A stretch of DNA of 64,000 bases. Origin: Amphimedon queenslandica. Taxonomy: Eukaryota > Porifera > Demospongiae > Haplosclerida > Niphatidae. Shown piece by piece: positions 35,401-48,600 of the stretch; the stretch's first letter is position 1; every line of letters begins with the position of its first letter. A program made the position numbers and the translations under genes. The notes under the pieces were generated by a model, which saw nothing but the letters and a program-made list of their open reading frames with translations, did no database searches and was not told the origin of the DNA. The DNA is taken from contig NW_003546326.1 of the NCBI RefSeq assembly GCF_000090795.2, positions 209,051 through 273,050 on the forward strand. Reading direction: 5' to 3'.

Positions 35401-38400
35401 CTATACTCGTGATTCTCTCAAATTCAGTTTTACGAATCGCAGACTTTACAAAGCCATCTATAATAATAATAAAATAATAAATATAATAATAATAAAATAT
35501 AATGAAATAATAGTGCCTTTGTTTTGTCAATTATAGGGAAGGACATGTAGGCGTGGCTAGAATGTTACTAGAAGCTGGAGCTGATGTAGAGACTCCTGAT
35601 AATTATGGACAGACACCGTTCTTCATGGCCTGCTGGAAAGGACATGCTGAAGTTGCTAGCCTGTTGCTTGAATACGGAGCAAATAAAGACTGTAGGACCA
35701 AGACTGGCATTACTCCTTTCTTTCAGGCTTGCAGGGAGAATCACGTTGAAGTTGTGAAACTGCTCCTGGACTATGGGTGTAATCCTAGCTCACCTTTCCC
35801 TAACAGCAGGTGAGAAAGGAGAGAGAGGGGGGAGAGAGAGGGGGAAAGAGAGAGAGGGGGGAGAGAGGGGGAGAGAGAGAGGGGGGAGGATACAGTTCAC
35901 ATGTTCATGGCAGGAAGTGTTAATTCTGTGTTTTATTCCTAGGGAGTGTCCATTGACATTGGCAGCTGAGAAAGGATTCACTGAACTAACTCAAGTCCTC
36001 ATATCAAGGTAGAGTACATTATATATTACTTATAAGGGAGGGGAAAGAAGCTATGATTTACAGCTGCCTTGGTATATTAGTTTGCAGTCTGATTGCTTTG
36101 TTTGTAGCACTAAACTGTGATGATTTAATTCATTGTTCCATTGCTGAACTATTAATATGAGGATCACATGATTCCCCTACTGAGTTTAGTGTATCTACAT
36201 GTGCATAATGTCTCATCAACTGTTTATTGATTGAGAATAGCACATGTATATTATTTAGACTGTTATATCATTTAGACTGTTATTGTCCTTTAAATATTTT
36301 AATTTCCTAAATTATTCTTTCTCTCTCTCTCAGGAATGCTAACATGGAGTGTCGGACTAAGAAAGGTTGTACTCCATTCTACCTCACCTGTAAGGAAGGA
36401 TATCAAGGGATTGCTGTCATGCTAGTGAAGCACGGGGCCAATACTGAAGTAAGACCATTAGTCATGTGACTCTCATGTGACTCTCATGTGACTCTCCACT
36501 CCTATAGGCAACCGACCAGCGTGGGATAACACCTCTACTGGCTGCTTTTAGAAACGGACATGTGGAGGTAAGGAGTGAACTGCTCTTAGTTCCATCTCTC
36601 TCTCTCTCTGTGTAGGTTGTTGATTGGCTATTGGGTCATGTTGCTCACCTACCCAGTGACTTGGATTGTCAGAAAGCTCTTTTGGCTCCTAAACTAACCG
36701 ACAAGGAGGTCTTCCCCAATCGCTCAAAATGTCTTGAACTCATTATGAAGGTTTGAATATTATTTTTTTGTCCCTGTAATTAGATCATATGTGGTAGGCT
36801 AAAAAGGCCAGAGAACAGGCAGCACTGAAGAATGCCCAGAGCTTGTTTGAGGAGTTGGACGCTGAGAAAGAGAAGGAGGAGACCAAGAGGAAGGCAGCTG
36901 CTAGGAGACGACACAAGAGAAAGGAAAAGAAGAAAAACAAACAGTTTGAGAAGAATGCAGAAGTAATTAACTAAATAAATAAATAAATGACAATAATGGA
37001 ATGATAATAATAATAATGGGATACATGTACATGTACTTTATGCCGTCTTTTCTTTCTTTTTCAGCCCGATATCGATCCCAAAGAATTCGAAGACGAGGAG
37101 GAAGAGGATTTCACTGCTAGACCGTCTCTACTCCAACCGCCATCAGTTGAGACGACTTTAGAACGAGAAGAAGCTCCTCCCATTTCACCCACGCCCACTC
37201 GAAAACTAAGCAAGAAAAGAGGAAAGAAAAACCAGGGGAGCGATAGCGGACTGGCCACGCCTACTCTAGGCTCGACAACATCAGTCACACGCACAAGTCT
37301 CCAGACCCCGGCGACCTCTTCCCATGGCCAGTGTACCGACAGCTGGGGGGAGGAGGAGGAGTCTGGGGACGATGAAATGTTTGTGGACGCACCTTCTGAA
37401 TTCATTCCGGACGGTGGCAGAGGAGGAAGTTCCAATCCTGCCCCCTCGTCTCCTAAGAATTGTAACGGGTCAAGTGACGGGTATCGGAAGGTTGGAGGTG
37501 GGAGTGGTAGATCAACAAGAGATCAGAAGGTGGAGTCATCAAGCGATGCTAGACCTGTCTGCTCTCTGCTACCTCGCTCGAATAAAAATGGAAAAAGAAG
37601 TAAATCATTAAAAGACGAAGTGAAAGGAGGAGGAGGAGGGGGTGGGGTGAAGCGTAGTGGGAGTCAGAAAGTGACAAAGTCCGAGGGTAATGGAGGAGGA
37701 GGGGATTTATCTGTTTCTTCGTCAAATGATGGGACAGCAGGAGCAACTGTTCAACTACCACCGACCAGATCACCAAGAGAAAAGAAAAAGAAGACCGGAG
37801 GAGGAGGAGGAGGGAAGAAATCTCCTGATCCTCCTCCTACCACTACCGCTAATAATAATAATAATGATAAGAAAAGTAAGAGATAAAGGCTGAGAGATTT
37901 GGTAATTGATTTTACATGTTTACCGGACCCCTTGGTTCCCCCCATAGGATCTGAGTCTGCCTGGAGAGAGAGTCCTGTGCTAGTGAGAGATGAAGATGAT
38001 TGGGACAACAACCTCTTGGAACCGTCACTGGACTGGAGCAATGATAACAACCAGCAACCATTCAGTAAATAATAAAATAAATAAATAAATAAATGATAAT
38101 AGTAATGATAATAACTAAGTAATACTGATACATGTTTAATCTACATTTGCCTACGTACATGTACATGTATGTTTCTGTGTTTGTACACATTCTCACTGTT
38201 TTGAAGTTATAAATTCTCCCCCCCCCTCTCTTCTCTTTTCAGTTCCTAATACCTGTAGTAAAGTCAATCGGACAAAGTCGTGGTCTAGCGTCACCACGGC
38301 GACGCCCTCCGTATCCTTGGCAACCAACTCAGTCCCGCCCAGTTCAGCGGCCAACAGCAGCAGTGGGGGTAGTAATAGCAATAGTAAGAATTGGCAAGAG

Positions 38401-41400
38401 GTTTCTCGTGCTATAAAGTGAGTGTTACTATTTTTAGATTCTTTAATTAGATTGTGGTTTTGTGTTCTAAATATAGGACTCATCAGTTGACTGTGTCTAA
38501 TTCATTGGTGGGGAGGATAATTGGTTTGAAAGGAGCCAAAATTAATCAAATACAAGTTAGAGAGAGTACATGTGCATGTACTGTACATGTGTGCTTTATA
38601 TTTAATGGGTATCATGAGCAGCTGCATTGCTAAACTGTGATGATTTAATTCATTGTTCCATTGCTGAACTATTTCATCTGATGATCACATGATTCCCCTA
38701 CTGAGTTTAGCTATTGCAACAACAATAAAATTTCATATGTAGAAAGGAATGAAAAAGAATTTGCTCCAAAACTTGGCCAATAATCATGGACTATACTATA
38801 GTACTATAGTACAGGGTCGTTGACCAAATTTCATCAAAAATGACTAGGAGAGAATTCTGCATTTTTATATTTTTTTCTGATGCATATACATGTTCTTATG
38901 TTGTATTTCAAGTTTAAGCTGATTTCGATAAAATTTAGATTTTTTTACAAATCCTCATACTCAATCTTGTTTTTTTAAATTTTTTATGTTCTTTAGTACA
39001 GGGTCGTTGGCCAAATTTCATCAAAAATGACTAGGAGAGAATTCTGCATTTTTATAATTTTTTCTGATGCATATACATGTTCTTATGTTGTACATCAAGT
39101 TTGAGCTGATTCCAATCAAAATTGGATTTTTTACGAATTTTAAAAGTTTTTTTTTCGTTTAAAAACAGACATTATATTGTTTCTCTTTATATTGTTTGTG
39201 TAGAGTGATTCAGGTGCTCAGATCAGCATATCAAGAGCTATCCCCAGATCAGTTGAGAGATTAGTAACGATCAAAGGAACTGAGAGATCAGTCGTCACTG
39301 CCCGTGAGATGATTGAGGAAGCACTCTCTACCTCAAACAGAGACAGTGATGATTTATCCCTACCCAATCAATCATCCACTCCTTCTCTTTCCTCGCCTCT
39401 CGTTCAAAACCCAGCACCACCACCTCTTCAATCCGCCCCTCCTCTTTTAGCCACACCTCCACAGATTACCAGTTCTTCTGCAGTGAGTGTGTCTAACCCT
39501 TGGGGTCAGCCATCTTTATCAACGACCAGCAGCAATACAACGATATCTACTGGTGTTAGTAGTAACACTACTAGTACCACTACTACTGTATGGGGTCAAA
39601 AGAGTATAAAGAGATACTCAGATGTGGTCCCTCCTACCAGTTCCTCCTTACAATCAAGTTCTACGTCAGATAATAATACCGAAACCGAGACTCCGCCCAT
39701 ATCTGCCTCGGTTTCTGCTAGGAAGCTTTCTCTTCCAGCCAGTATTCCCTCGTCTTCTGCTCCTCCCCCCACGTCACTGGTTGCTCCCCTTCCAACGACA
39801 GCTTCTCAATCGAAAAGTGCCACTTCTCTTACAAAAGAGACTCCAGCTCCTGAACCAGTTGTTGTTGTAACAGCTAGGACCGGTTCAATCCCTAATAGTT
39901 TCTTAAGTATCGTCCAAGAGGAGGAGGAGAGTGAGGAGGCATTGAAGCTCAAACGATCCAATTCAGAACCCACTAATTCCGTTTCTTTCATCAACCCATC
40001 TTTAAGCGATGTCGTAAGCTCCGCCTCTTCCTCCTCAACAAAGCCCACGCCTCAGTCACTCCATCCGTCTCAGAAATTTTCTCCGTCCATGTCTCCGATT
40101 TTGTCCCCTTCCACCCCTCCCCCCGTCTCTCCCCTTTCCTCCGTTAAAGTATCGACTGCTCCAGTTTCCTCAGTTCCACCTGAGGCCCCTCAGTCTCCCG
40201 AGCCTAAGGCTGTTCTCACTGTAGCAATGACACCCTCTACTGTTGGGGTTACACGAGCTAACAGGATGGTGGGTGTGGTCACGCCCACTCAAACTGTAAA
40301 GCCTTATCAAGTACGAAATATTATTAATTTTTAATTTATTAATTATAATATTATTTTTTATTTTAGCATGAGACCACACCCACTCAGACACTTCCATCTT
40401 CGTCCACCATTACAGTCACACCCTCTTCTGGTAGTCATGGCAACTTTGGGGCCATTGGTCCGCCAAACAGACGAAACAGTTTACCAGTCTCGCCTCACTT
40501 GAATAATCATTATGGTGGGTGTGGTCACCTGAATGTAATAAAGTTTCATTTTCTTTTTTTCCTTTAGACTCCAACGACTTTAATAATATCAGGAAATTCT
40601 CTTATGGTGAGTTAGTTTTTAAAAGCTTTTATCATTATTGTTATTATTATATTATTTATTCCTTAATACATGTAGCCGGGATACCAATGGTTCCGCCAGT
40701 GGGTGGGTCACTGGGTGTGGTCCACGAGTCCTTTCCCATCGTTCAAAGAGATTATAACTGGCCTCCTCCTCCTCCAATGTTAAATGGGCCCCTCCCACCA
40801 GCTCCTCCTCCCCCTCACCACCCTCCCCCTCCCCCTCATGCTCACCCTCCTAATCCGTCCTACGTTCCTCCTAACCACATCGACTGGACGGGAGGAGGAG
40901 GAGGAGGGAACTTCTTAGAGCAGCAGGAGAGGGCCAGGAGTCAAAGCTGGGCTGGCCTGGTAAGCAAATTTGATTTTTTTAAAATTAAATAATGTACTAC
41001 TTATGTACGTGTGGGTTTGTTTTGTAAATTGATTTTTAAGTCCTCTATCTGTTCTAAGAATGAATCAGGTACTAGACTGTTGTTTATATTCATGACAAAT
41101 TCCCCTTACATTTTCTAAGAAATAAATCACTCGTGAATTGATTTTCACATGCACTACATGTACATGTACATGTACTACACCTACATGTATACTTTCCTTA
41201 GCTCTTCTAAGAAATAAACTAAGCAGTACTAGACTCTTTCTGAGACAGCATGTACTGTATCTCACACGTGTGTGTGCCCGCGCCATCAGTCTGTGTGTTT
41301 TTATATGATCTCAGTGAGCCCACATGTACTATATAAATTTACCACACGCATCCCACACATTTACTATGTGTACTATGTACCATGAATGTATTCTATTAGT

Positions 41401-43456
41401 GCATACACATGTACATGTATGTTTTCATAATTTCTAGTGAATATATACTTGTACATGTCAATTACATCTATGATAATTTTATTTGAGATGTTCATATGTA
41501 ATCCAGACGTCCAGCTGCTAGTCTATTATTAAATATTATTTTTTTCCTAATAGCCTCCTGGTAATTTTGCTCTCCCTGGAGGGACTCACGATTTCCCCCT
41601 TCCAAGTGGAACGGGCGGGGCTAACAGGTCGTATTTTGATGGTAACGATCACATGAGCCATGGTCCCCCTCCCCCTCAGCACTCCCCCGGCTGGGGAGCT
41701 AAATCCTTTCATCCTCACCATCACCAGCCACCACCTCCTCCTCCCCCTCCTCATCGCTCTCACTCGTATCAGTTCCGCCCACCACCATCATATGTACCGC
41801 ACCCATTACGATCCACCACCGGTAGCTACAGCAACCCTGGGGGTAATTATTACGAACACGGTAACGGATTGCAGACTGATCCTTACCACAACTGGGCCCC
41901 TACTCCCTTGCCTGCCTACCACCAGTCACACAAGAGCCAGCAGGGTGGTAGTGAGCCGATATCTTTAAAACAAGTCCTCGGGGAGAAACTTGAACAAGAG
42001 ATCTTTCCTGGAGAAGGCGGGAGTGCTGGGCTGAGCTCGGCTGATTTCTCAAGTAAAGATGATTCCTGCTCTCCTTCTAAGAGATGGTCTGTCTCTTCTT
42101 TTCCTCCTCAAGTATCTTCTGCTCTGCCTCCTCCTATTTCAAACGGGACCTCTTCTTCGTCCGGTTGGGGACCAGGAGGAGGAGGAGGAGGGGGACATCC
42201 CTCGGCTCGTCATTCTGTGACTGTCTCTCCGTTTCAAGATGGCGGCGACAGCGTCATTTCTGATCTGACCTCTTCCTGGCCGACCGGAATTTGGTCTTCT
42301 CCGGTTCCCACGTCTCGTCAGCCTCAGTCTCCTTTTTCTCCGTCTTCATCTCTTCCTGTTCGACCCCCTGAGGATGGGTGGGGAGTGGGCGGGGCTGGAG
42401 CTCAGTCTGATCTCGTTGAACTCATGAAGAGTCTTGATATAGCTGAACACATTCCTGCTCTTAAGGTGAGCTGGACTAAATTTTAAAAAAACATCGTTGC
42501 TTTATTATTAATTTTGCTCCATTTTTTAGAACCGTAAGCTTAGCTTGGAGCAGCTCTGCAATCTCAGTGAAGAAGGTTGGAGGGAACTGAACCTTCCTGT
42601 CGTAAGTATACACGTAGTTTAATGTTAGCTGCGTTCATCATGATCTTACATGTAGATGTACATGTTTTTATTATGATTACATCAGACAGTGACATTATTA
42701 CTTCATTTTCCTTGTCTAGGGCCCCAGGGTCAAGCTGATGAATGCCATCACTCACAACAAGCCGCTTGAAGCCAAAGGAATAGGTAATGAGATCATGAGA
42801 GAGCAATAGTGATGAAATTTGATTTGATTCCGGTTCACATTTCTGTGGTCTGAGATATACTAGTAAAAAAATGGGATGTGGATCCAACTTTCCCACACCC
42901 GCTAGTAATGTTATACGCTATATCGGATATTGCCATTGAACTGATGTGAAGAGAGCTAGTCTGTATGGTCTGTCAGCTCATCGCTTATAAGAGCTTGTTT
43001 ATGCTATCTCTGTTATGCCCAACGTGCTATAAATTTATTAATGTCATTAGCACTAATGTCGTCTAGCACTCTAAGTATATGAATATTTGGACCAAGCAAT
43101 GTGCTTGTATTATGTGTGTGCATATTAGTATATTTAATGTTTATTTTCATCCGGTAATGAGTGTATATGCTTTGTTTGTGTTAGCACCTTTACAGTGCCC
43201 CTCTGATCTCAGTGCGTCTCCATTATGTTCATCAATGGCTTTGATGTATTTCTCACTCCCACCATTACCTATACATTCCTCTATATGTATTGGAGTCTAT
43301 GTACATGTACATGTACAACATACCGTAATAATAATACAGCTGTGCTTTTTTCAACTACTTTTTAATGTTGCTATTATTTTAATGATTTTTTTTCTCTCAG
43401 GAGGTGTGGTAGAAAAGGATTTATCCTCTTCAGTGCCTACTTCTTACGTTAAGTGA
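32460..43456 (+). CDS. ANKHD1: ANKHD1/ANKRD17 (MASK)-like ankyrin-KH protein with C-terminal SAM
   Basis: 22 exons (first 32460-33268, last 43401-43456) totalling 5898 nt, 1965 aa. MASK proteins are large scaffolds in Hippo/Yorkie and receptor tyrosine kinase signalling (family knowledge). Seen: about 17 ankyrin repeats at residues 24-590, many in two-repeat units with ACWKGH and TPLMLAAREGH; a basic charged helix after them (KCLELIMKAKKAREQAALKNAQSLFEELDAEKE, then KRKAAARRRHKRKEKKKNK) as in ANKHD1; an acidic/Gly-rich disordered stretch; one KH domain at about residues 1038-1112, with VGRIIGLKGAKI (GxxG loop GLKG) in exon 38477-38555 and AQISISRAIPRS...VERLVTIKGTERSV in exon 39204-40310; long Ser/Pro/Thr- and Pro/His-rich regions; and a SAM-like domain at about 1881-1940 (LVELMKSLDIAEHIPAL...LSLEQLCNLSEEGWRELNLP.GPRVKLMNAI). 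The protein is shorter than vertebrate ANKHD1 with fewer ankyrin repeats. The large introns (33269-34018, 34493-35087, 38556-39203, 40960-41553, 42784-43400) hold only microsatellites and repeats. Confidence 0.9.
36108..36191. repeat. ~84-bp TIR element, copy 1 (MITE-like)
   Basis: Starts CACTAAACT and ends AGTTTAGTG, a 9-bp terminal inverted repeat. It lies in the ANKHD1-like intron 36009-36333. A 42-bp core starting taaactgtgatgattt is identical to copy 2. Confidence 0.65.
38629..38711. repeat. ~83-bp TIR element, copy 2 (MITE-like)
   Basis: Starts GCTAAACT and ends AGTTTAGC. Same core as the copy at 36108-36191, and it also shares the right end gatcacatgattcccctact. It lies in the intron that splits the KH domain. 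Confidence 0.65.
38745..39150 (+). repeat. 186-bp repeat family, two units (intron splitting the KH domain)
   Basis: The palindrome region near 38790-38815 is expanded to actatactatagtactatag. A second unit starts at about 38997 with gtacagggtcgttggccaaa. Confidence 0.85.
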
Positions 43457-44063
43457 CTTCTTAATTTATTAACTGTTGCTCTCACCACCTGCTGATTCTA
43501 TCAAGTTATTATTATTATTATTGTTATTATTATTGGATAGTGTATTTAATCTAAAATAGCTCATTATTATTATTATTATTATTACCCATTTATTGTGTTT
43601 ATTACTAACCTTTTGCTCCTTTTTCGATATCGATCATCAATGACATTCGAAACTTTATTGATCTTTCTTCTTCCCCCCTCATTCTCTGATCATTGCTCTA
43701 TTCTTATTATTATTCAGCTAAGTTTTGTACACTTAAAACATTATTTAAGCCACATTATTGTTATTATTATTATTTAAAAATGAGAATTAAAAATAGCAGC
43801 GTCTTCTCTTTCCTCAAGCTTTCCTCCATACGTGTCATTGAATTTTGTGGTCTTCAATATGAGTCGAAGGAGGAAACTAGCATAGTCTCATTTGTAGAGT
43901 GGTGCTGGTATTTTGTATTATTACAAGAAAATGGTAATTGATTACTAATTGTGATTGATTACTTCACTTCCTTGTATGTCCTGACCCACGTTGTCATTTG
44001 ACCACATTGACTGCATCACCATTAAAAGAAATTAATTAATAAGGAGTGGGTTGACTTGGTTTT

Positions 44064-44362
44064 GTTGTGGACTGATGGTAATTACTATAGTATTTTAGTA
44101 AGCGTTCCTGGAAGTACATGCTTCTCCAGTTCCCCTGCATATCCACGCAACGCTACATCGTTGTTCGACCACATCACCATTAAAGGAATTGACTTGGAGA
44201 GAGTGGGTTCTGTTGTGAACTGATGGTAATTACTATAGTATTTTAGTAAGCGTTCCTGGAAGTACATGCTTCTCCAGTTCCCCTGCATATCCACACAATG
44301 CTACATCGACCACATCACCATTAAAGGAATTGACTTGGAGAGAGTGGGTTCTGTTGTGAACT
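44064..44362. repeat. Tandem duplication, units of ~148 and ~141 bp
   Basis: The block gttgtg-a-actgatggtaattactatag ... ggagagagtgggttct occurs twice in succession (44064-44211 and 44212-44352) with few differences and a 7-bp indel, and a third copy begins at 44353. A diverged partial copy of the unit end precedes it at about 44000-44063. Confidence 0.85.
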
Positions 44363-45609
44363 GTAATATTAGTACAGTATTCTATAGTAAATATTGGTTA
44401 AGAATAACTCCCCTGAACTTCCATGTAACTTTTTTTGATACACTCCTTTGCAGTATAGTTAGAAGACCACTTCAATTAGCATACATAATTTATTAGCATT
44501 CTCTTTGCATATCAAAATTAGCATGCATTATACTAGAATTCTCTTGGCGTGCTATTTTAATGATAATAGGTGGTGTGATGCTATCATGTCAACAAGATTA
44601 CATTACATATGTGTGATGACTGTTGACACTTGGATCGCATCAAACATTCACTGGAACTGTAATTCATTAATGACTCGTGTTGCATGTTGATGTTACAGTA
44701 ACGAATCTAACAGCTGAGGAATGTGACTTACTACCACTGACCAATAGAACTGTTTACGTAATAAGAGTTTATGACCTTTGTATGACTAGACACAATTAAA
44801 TGAATACTTTAGACCACACATTTGCAGTGAGGTGTGATAATATTGGATATGCAAGTGTCTTTAATATTTGATAATGAAGAGGAGCATCAAGTTATCATCA
44901 CTTAATACTGCACCAGTTTGTAGCAGTCAATACCAGTTATAGCTACAAGGCTTTTACATTAATTTGACTCTTAACGTTAAATTTGTAATAATTATCATAA
45001 TTTCTTATGCATTTGTTAGACATTCTGACAAAAGACTACAACACAAAAACACAGCTGTTAGTTTCTGCTTTGTGTGGGAGGCATCTTTATTGTGACTGAT
45101 TGTTTTCTCAGACCGACTGTCTGAGTTGATCAAACCATAAGGCCTATGCTGTAATTTGATTATGTACATAAGTCTTCAGTGGTTTCACATTTCACATACA
45201 TTAGTTATGCATGCGGGAATCTTCAATCTTCATACAAATCGTAATAATAACTTGCAATATTTACAAGATGTTTTTACAATCAATTTACACCTCAAGGTGC
45301 AAACTTGTAACAATGTAACAATGTTGCAATAGTTGTACTTTGTTTTGATAATCAATTTTACACTTTTAAGTGATTTTTAATTTTTAGAGTACTACCTGTA
45401 CCTGATTTTTAAGAATGATAGTAATTTATGTATACAGATAGGCAGGCCTCTCTTCTTTCAGCCAGTCAGCCTTACAGTATGGCTGCACTTTGCACCCACT
45501 CTATTTTAAACAATGGAAAGACCCGCAGCGCATTTGTGAGCCTATAATGATATTCATTGATCTAATAATAATTGCATTCCGTTCTCATAATAACATGAGC
45601 ACTCGTGTT

Positions 45610-45618
45610 TATATAAAT
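45610..45618 (+). promoter_or_regulatory. TATA box of the Ig-peroxidase gene
   Basis: TATATAAAT lies 54 bp upstream of the ATG at 45672, a fitting distance for a short 5' UTR. The second peroxidase has a comparable TATATAAAG upstream of its start. Confidence 0.6.
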
Positions 45619-45671
45619 AAGAGAAAACTCCCTCTCTGATCACAAAAGCCCATTATAATATTACAGGAAAG

Positions 45672-48600
45672 ATGAAAGAGTACTCTTCTTTATCTGTTAG
45701 CAGATGGACACTCCTGGTATCCTTGCTTCTATGCATATCACTTGGTAAGGCTCTCTACCTGCAATCATTATCTTTTATTATATATATTCTATTTATGTGG
45801 GAAAACTAGTGTATTAATATGTATAAAATTGACTTTGTGCCCTTTCCTTTTCTCTTTCTATTACTCCATTCTACTCTCTCCCTCTTGTTCCATCTTTTCC
45901 TTCACTTCCAGTCTCAGCAGGCAGCAATCGTGTTCAAGCCAGCAGTCCAGGCTGGGATCATATACCAAGAGATGTCAAAGCAATGGTTGGTCAGTATGCT
46001 TTCTTCAACTGCCAGAACAGGCTACCGCACAACAGAACCTTCTGGCTATTGGAAGGAAGGAGGGACATATTCTCTACTAGATACGCCTCAAGAGCGAGCA
46101 TCCATAACAAAGGACGAATGCTGAGATTCGGCCCACTACAAGAGGGAGATGATAGAATATCTATTAACTGTGAAGTACTCACTCAGTACGGTCTATTGCC
46201 AAGCCCATTGGGAATGATATACGTACAAAGTAAGATGAAGGATATTCACTATGCATGCATGCTAGTGCTGCTACTGTTGCAACTTAAGCATAATTATTGT
46301 GTTTAATTTGATGCAGACAAATGCTGTGTATAATGCATATGTGTGTATTGTATTGATTGAGCTTCTTGTGTTGGCTATGTGTGAATGAGAAACTGAGTGC
46401 ATGTGTAAATGTGCAAGACACCATTCATACGACAAAGGATTCCCTTTTAATCTTTTTTTTTGAAAAAAATTTAATTATATCACATAGTTCACTAGTCACT
46501 CCAAGTATCCGTGTATTATGATTTGTTATGCTTGTTTGCTATGCTATTGCATCAGAACATACACACACACATCTTATGTTGTGGTTTTGTGGAATGCACT
46601 TCTAATGCTAGTGTGTCTTTGAAGAGTAATGGATCCTTCATGTACTGGCAAATGTTGACCTCTGTATAGAGTGTGAGAGGGCTGGGCTAATGATTGCCAT
46701 TAGAACCAGACTAAGCTAATTAATTTTCATAATTGCATGGATTTTATAATTGCTTTCTTTAACATCAAACACATTATTACACCCTTCCTCTCTCTCTCTC
46801 TCTCTCTCTCTTTATCCTGCAGCTCCTCCTAAATACAATGCTTCTTCAATGTCAGTCTTCATTGGCCAGCCTTGTCTGTTTGAGTTTGACTACTCGGGTG
46901 CTAGGCCAGACTCTTATCGCTGGTACAAAAATGGAAGGAGATACTATGGAGAGATAAGTAAGTTTGAAACAACCATTCACCTCCTCTTCCTCTGTCCTTA
47001 CTAATTGGATTATAACATAGTTCCGTATTGTATTACATATGCATATATTTGTTAGAGTTCTGTTGTAATTTAAGTAATGGGGGAACAAATATACAATTAG
47101 TCTAAACTCACATCATTGTTTAGCCAGCAACATAAAATAAAGCTATTATTAGAGTTACTATAAACACAACCACTTGAACTGCCTACACTTTAACTATTGA
47201 ATGCTTTCTCTCCCACAGATAGAGTCAAGCTGACCTACAAGAGCATTGCATTCACAAAAGTCCTTCAACACGATTCTGGGATATACGAGGTCCAGTCTAA
47301 GAACATTGCTGGGACTGGTAGAGGCTCTAGCTACTTGAGAGTCATATTTTGGTGGAAGAATGGTACTCAATCCCAGCATGCTGGCCTCTCACAGCCAGGT
47401 GAGCCATACTGAAGATATTGTACTAATAATAGTAGTGACTCTGTATTTTATGATACATATCATTTATTATTTTATTTTTTATTTTTTAGAGTTACCCATG
47501 AGTTTAGCAGTCCTTCTTGCTATTGGGGAAAACAAGACCAATGTCACCTCTTTGTCAGGCACCAGAGTTCAAGTCTCAGCCTCAGATTCATCAGCTTACG
47601 TGATGAGGTTATTAAGAAAACTGAGTCTCAGGGCCAGTGACGAGGCAAGAATGCAAGGAGAGGGAAGGGAAGAAGTGGAGAATATTTTGCGCCGCATGGT
47701 AAGGATTGTGGGTCATCCTCTCCAGTATCTCAACTCAAGTGATATGGAGGCTATACTCAATGCCACAGTCTGCCGCCAGGCTACAATGCAATATAACTGC
47801 CTTGATGAATCAGTACTGAGATACAGGACAATCAATGGGACTTGTAATAATCTCTTCTTTCCTCTCAACGGGGCAGCTAATATGGCGTTTGCCCGGATGT
47901 TACCTGCTGTTTATGAGGACGGTATTTCACAGCCACTCGGTTACACCCAGGCTAGGGCTGGAAAAGCTTTTGAAGGACCTTGGCCGAGCCCTCGCTACAT
48001 CAGCTGGCACTTGGTGAAAGACTTGGATCACACCAATAGCCGTGGATTAACACACATGTTCATGGCTTGGGGTCAATTCCTAGACCACGATTTGGATCTT
48101 GCTCCCGTTTTTGAGGACGAGGTCACTGGAGAGGAGCTCGAGTGTGGCTGTAACTATACCAATCGGTGCTTCCCTATTCCAGTCAGACATGATGATCCTG
48201 TTTTTGGAACCCGCTCCTCTCACAGTGGAGAGTGCCTACCTCTCACTCGCTCAATACCAGCCTGTCGCTGTGGAGGGCAGCAGAACGACCTCTCAAGGAC
48301 TCAACTCAATCAACTGACGTCTTTTATCGACGGTTCTCAAATATACGGCTCCGACAACAAGAAAGCCAGCGACCTTCGTATGCACATAGGAGGTCTACTT
48401 AAATCGGGCGGAGTCACAGGATCTAGAAAAGAGAACCTTCCGTTCCAGGATAAGCAGTCTCCAATGAGAGGGGGAGGGCCTTTGTTTGACGCTGGGGATC
48501 CTCGTTCAAATGAGGTTATTACTCTCTCTGTGATGCACACCATATGGCTAAGGGAACACAACAGGATCGCTAATGAGTTGTCGGAGATCAATCCTTGCTG

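Larger units (their letters stand above)
43457..45671. other. Intergenic region, ANKHD1-like to Ig-peroxidase
   Basis: 2.2 kb, the largest gene-free stretch between genes in the window. It contains ATT microsatellites (43510-43585), the 145-bp tandem duplication at 44064-44362, AT-rich unique DNA, and the TATA box of the peroxidase gene at 45610. No coding signal with splice support was seen. Confidence 0.6.
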
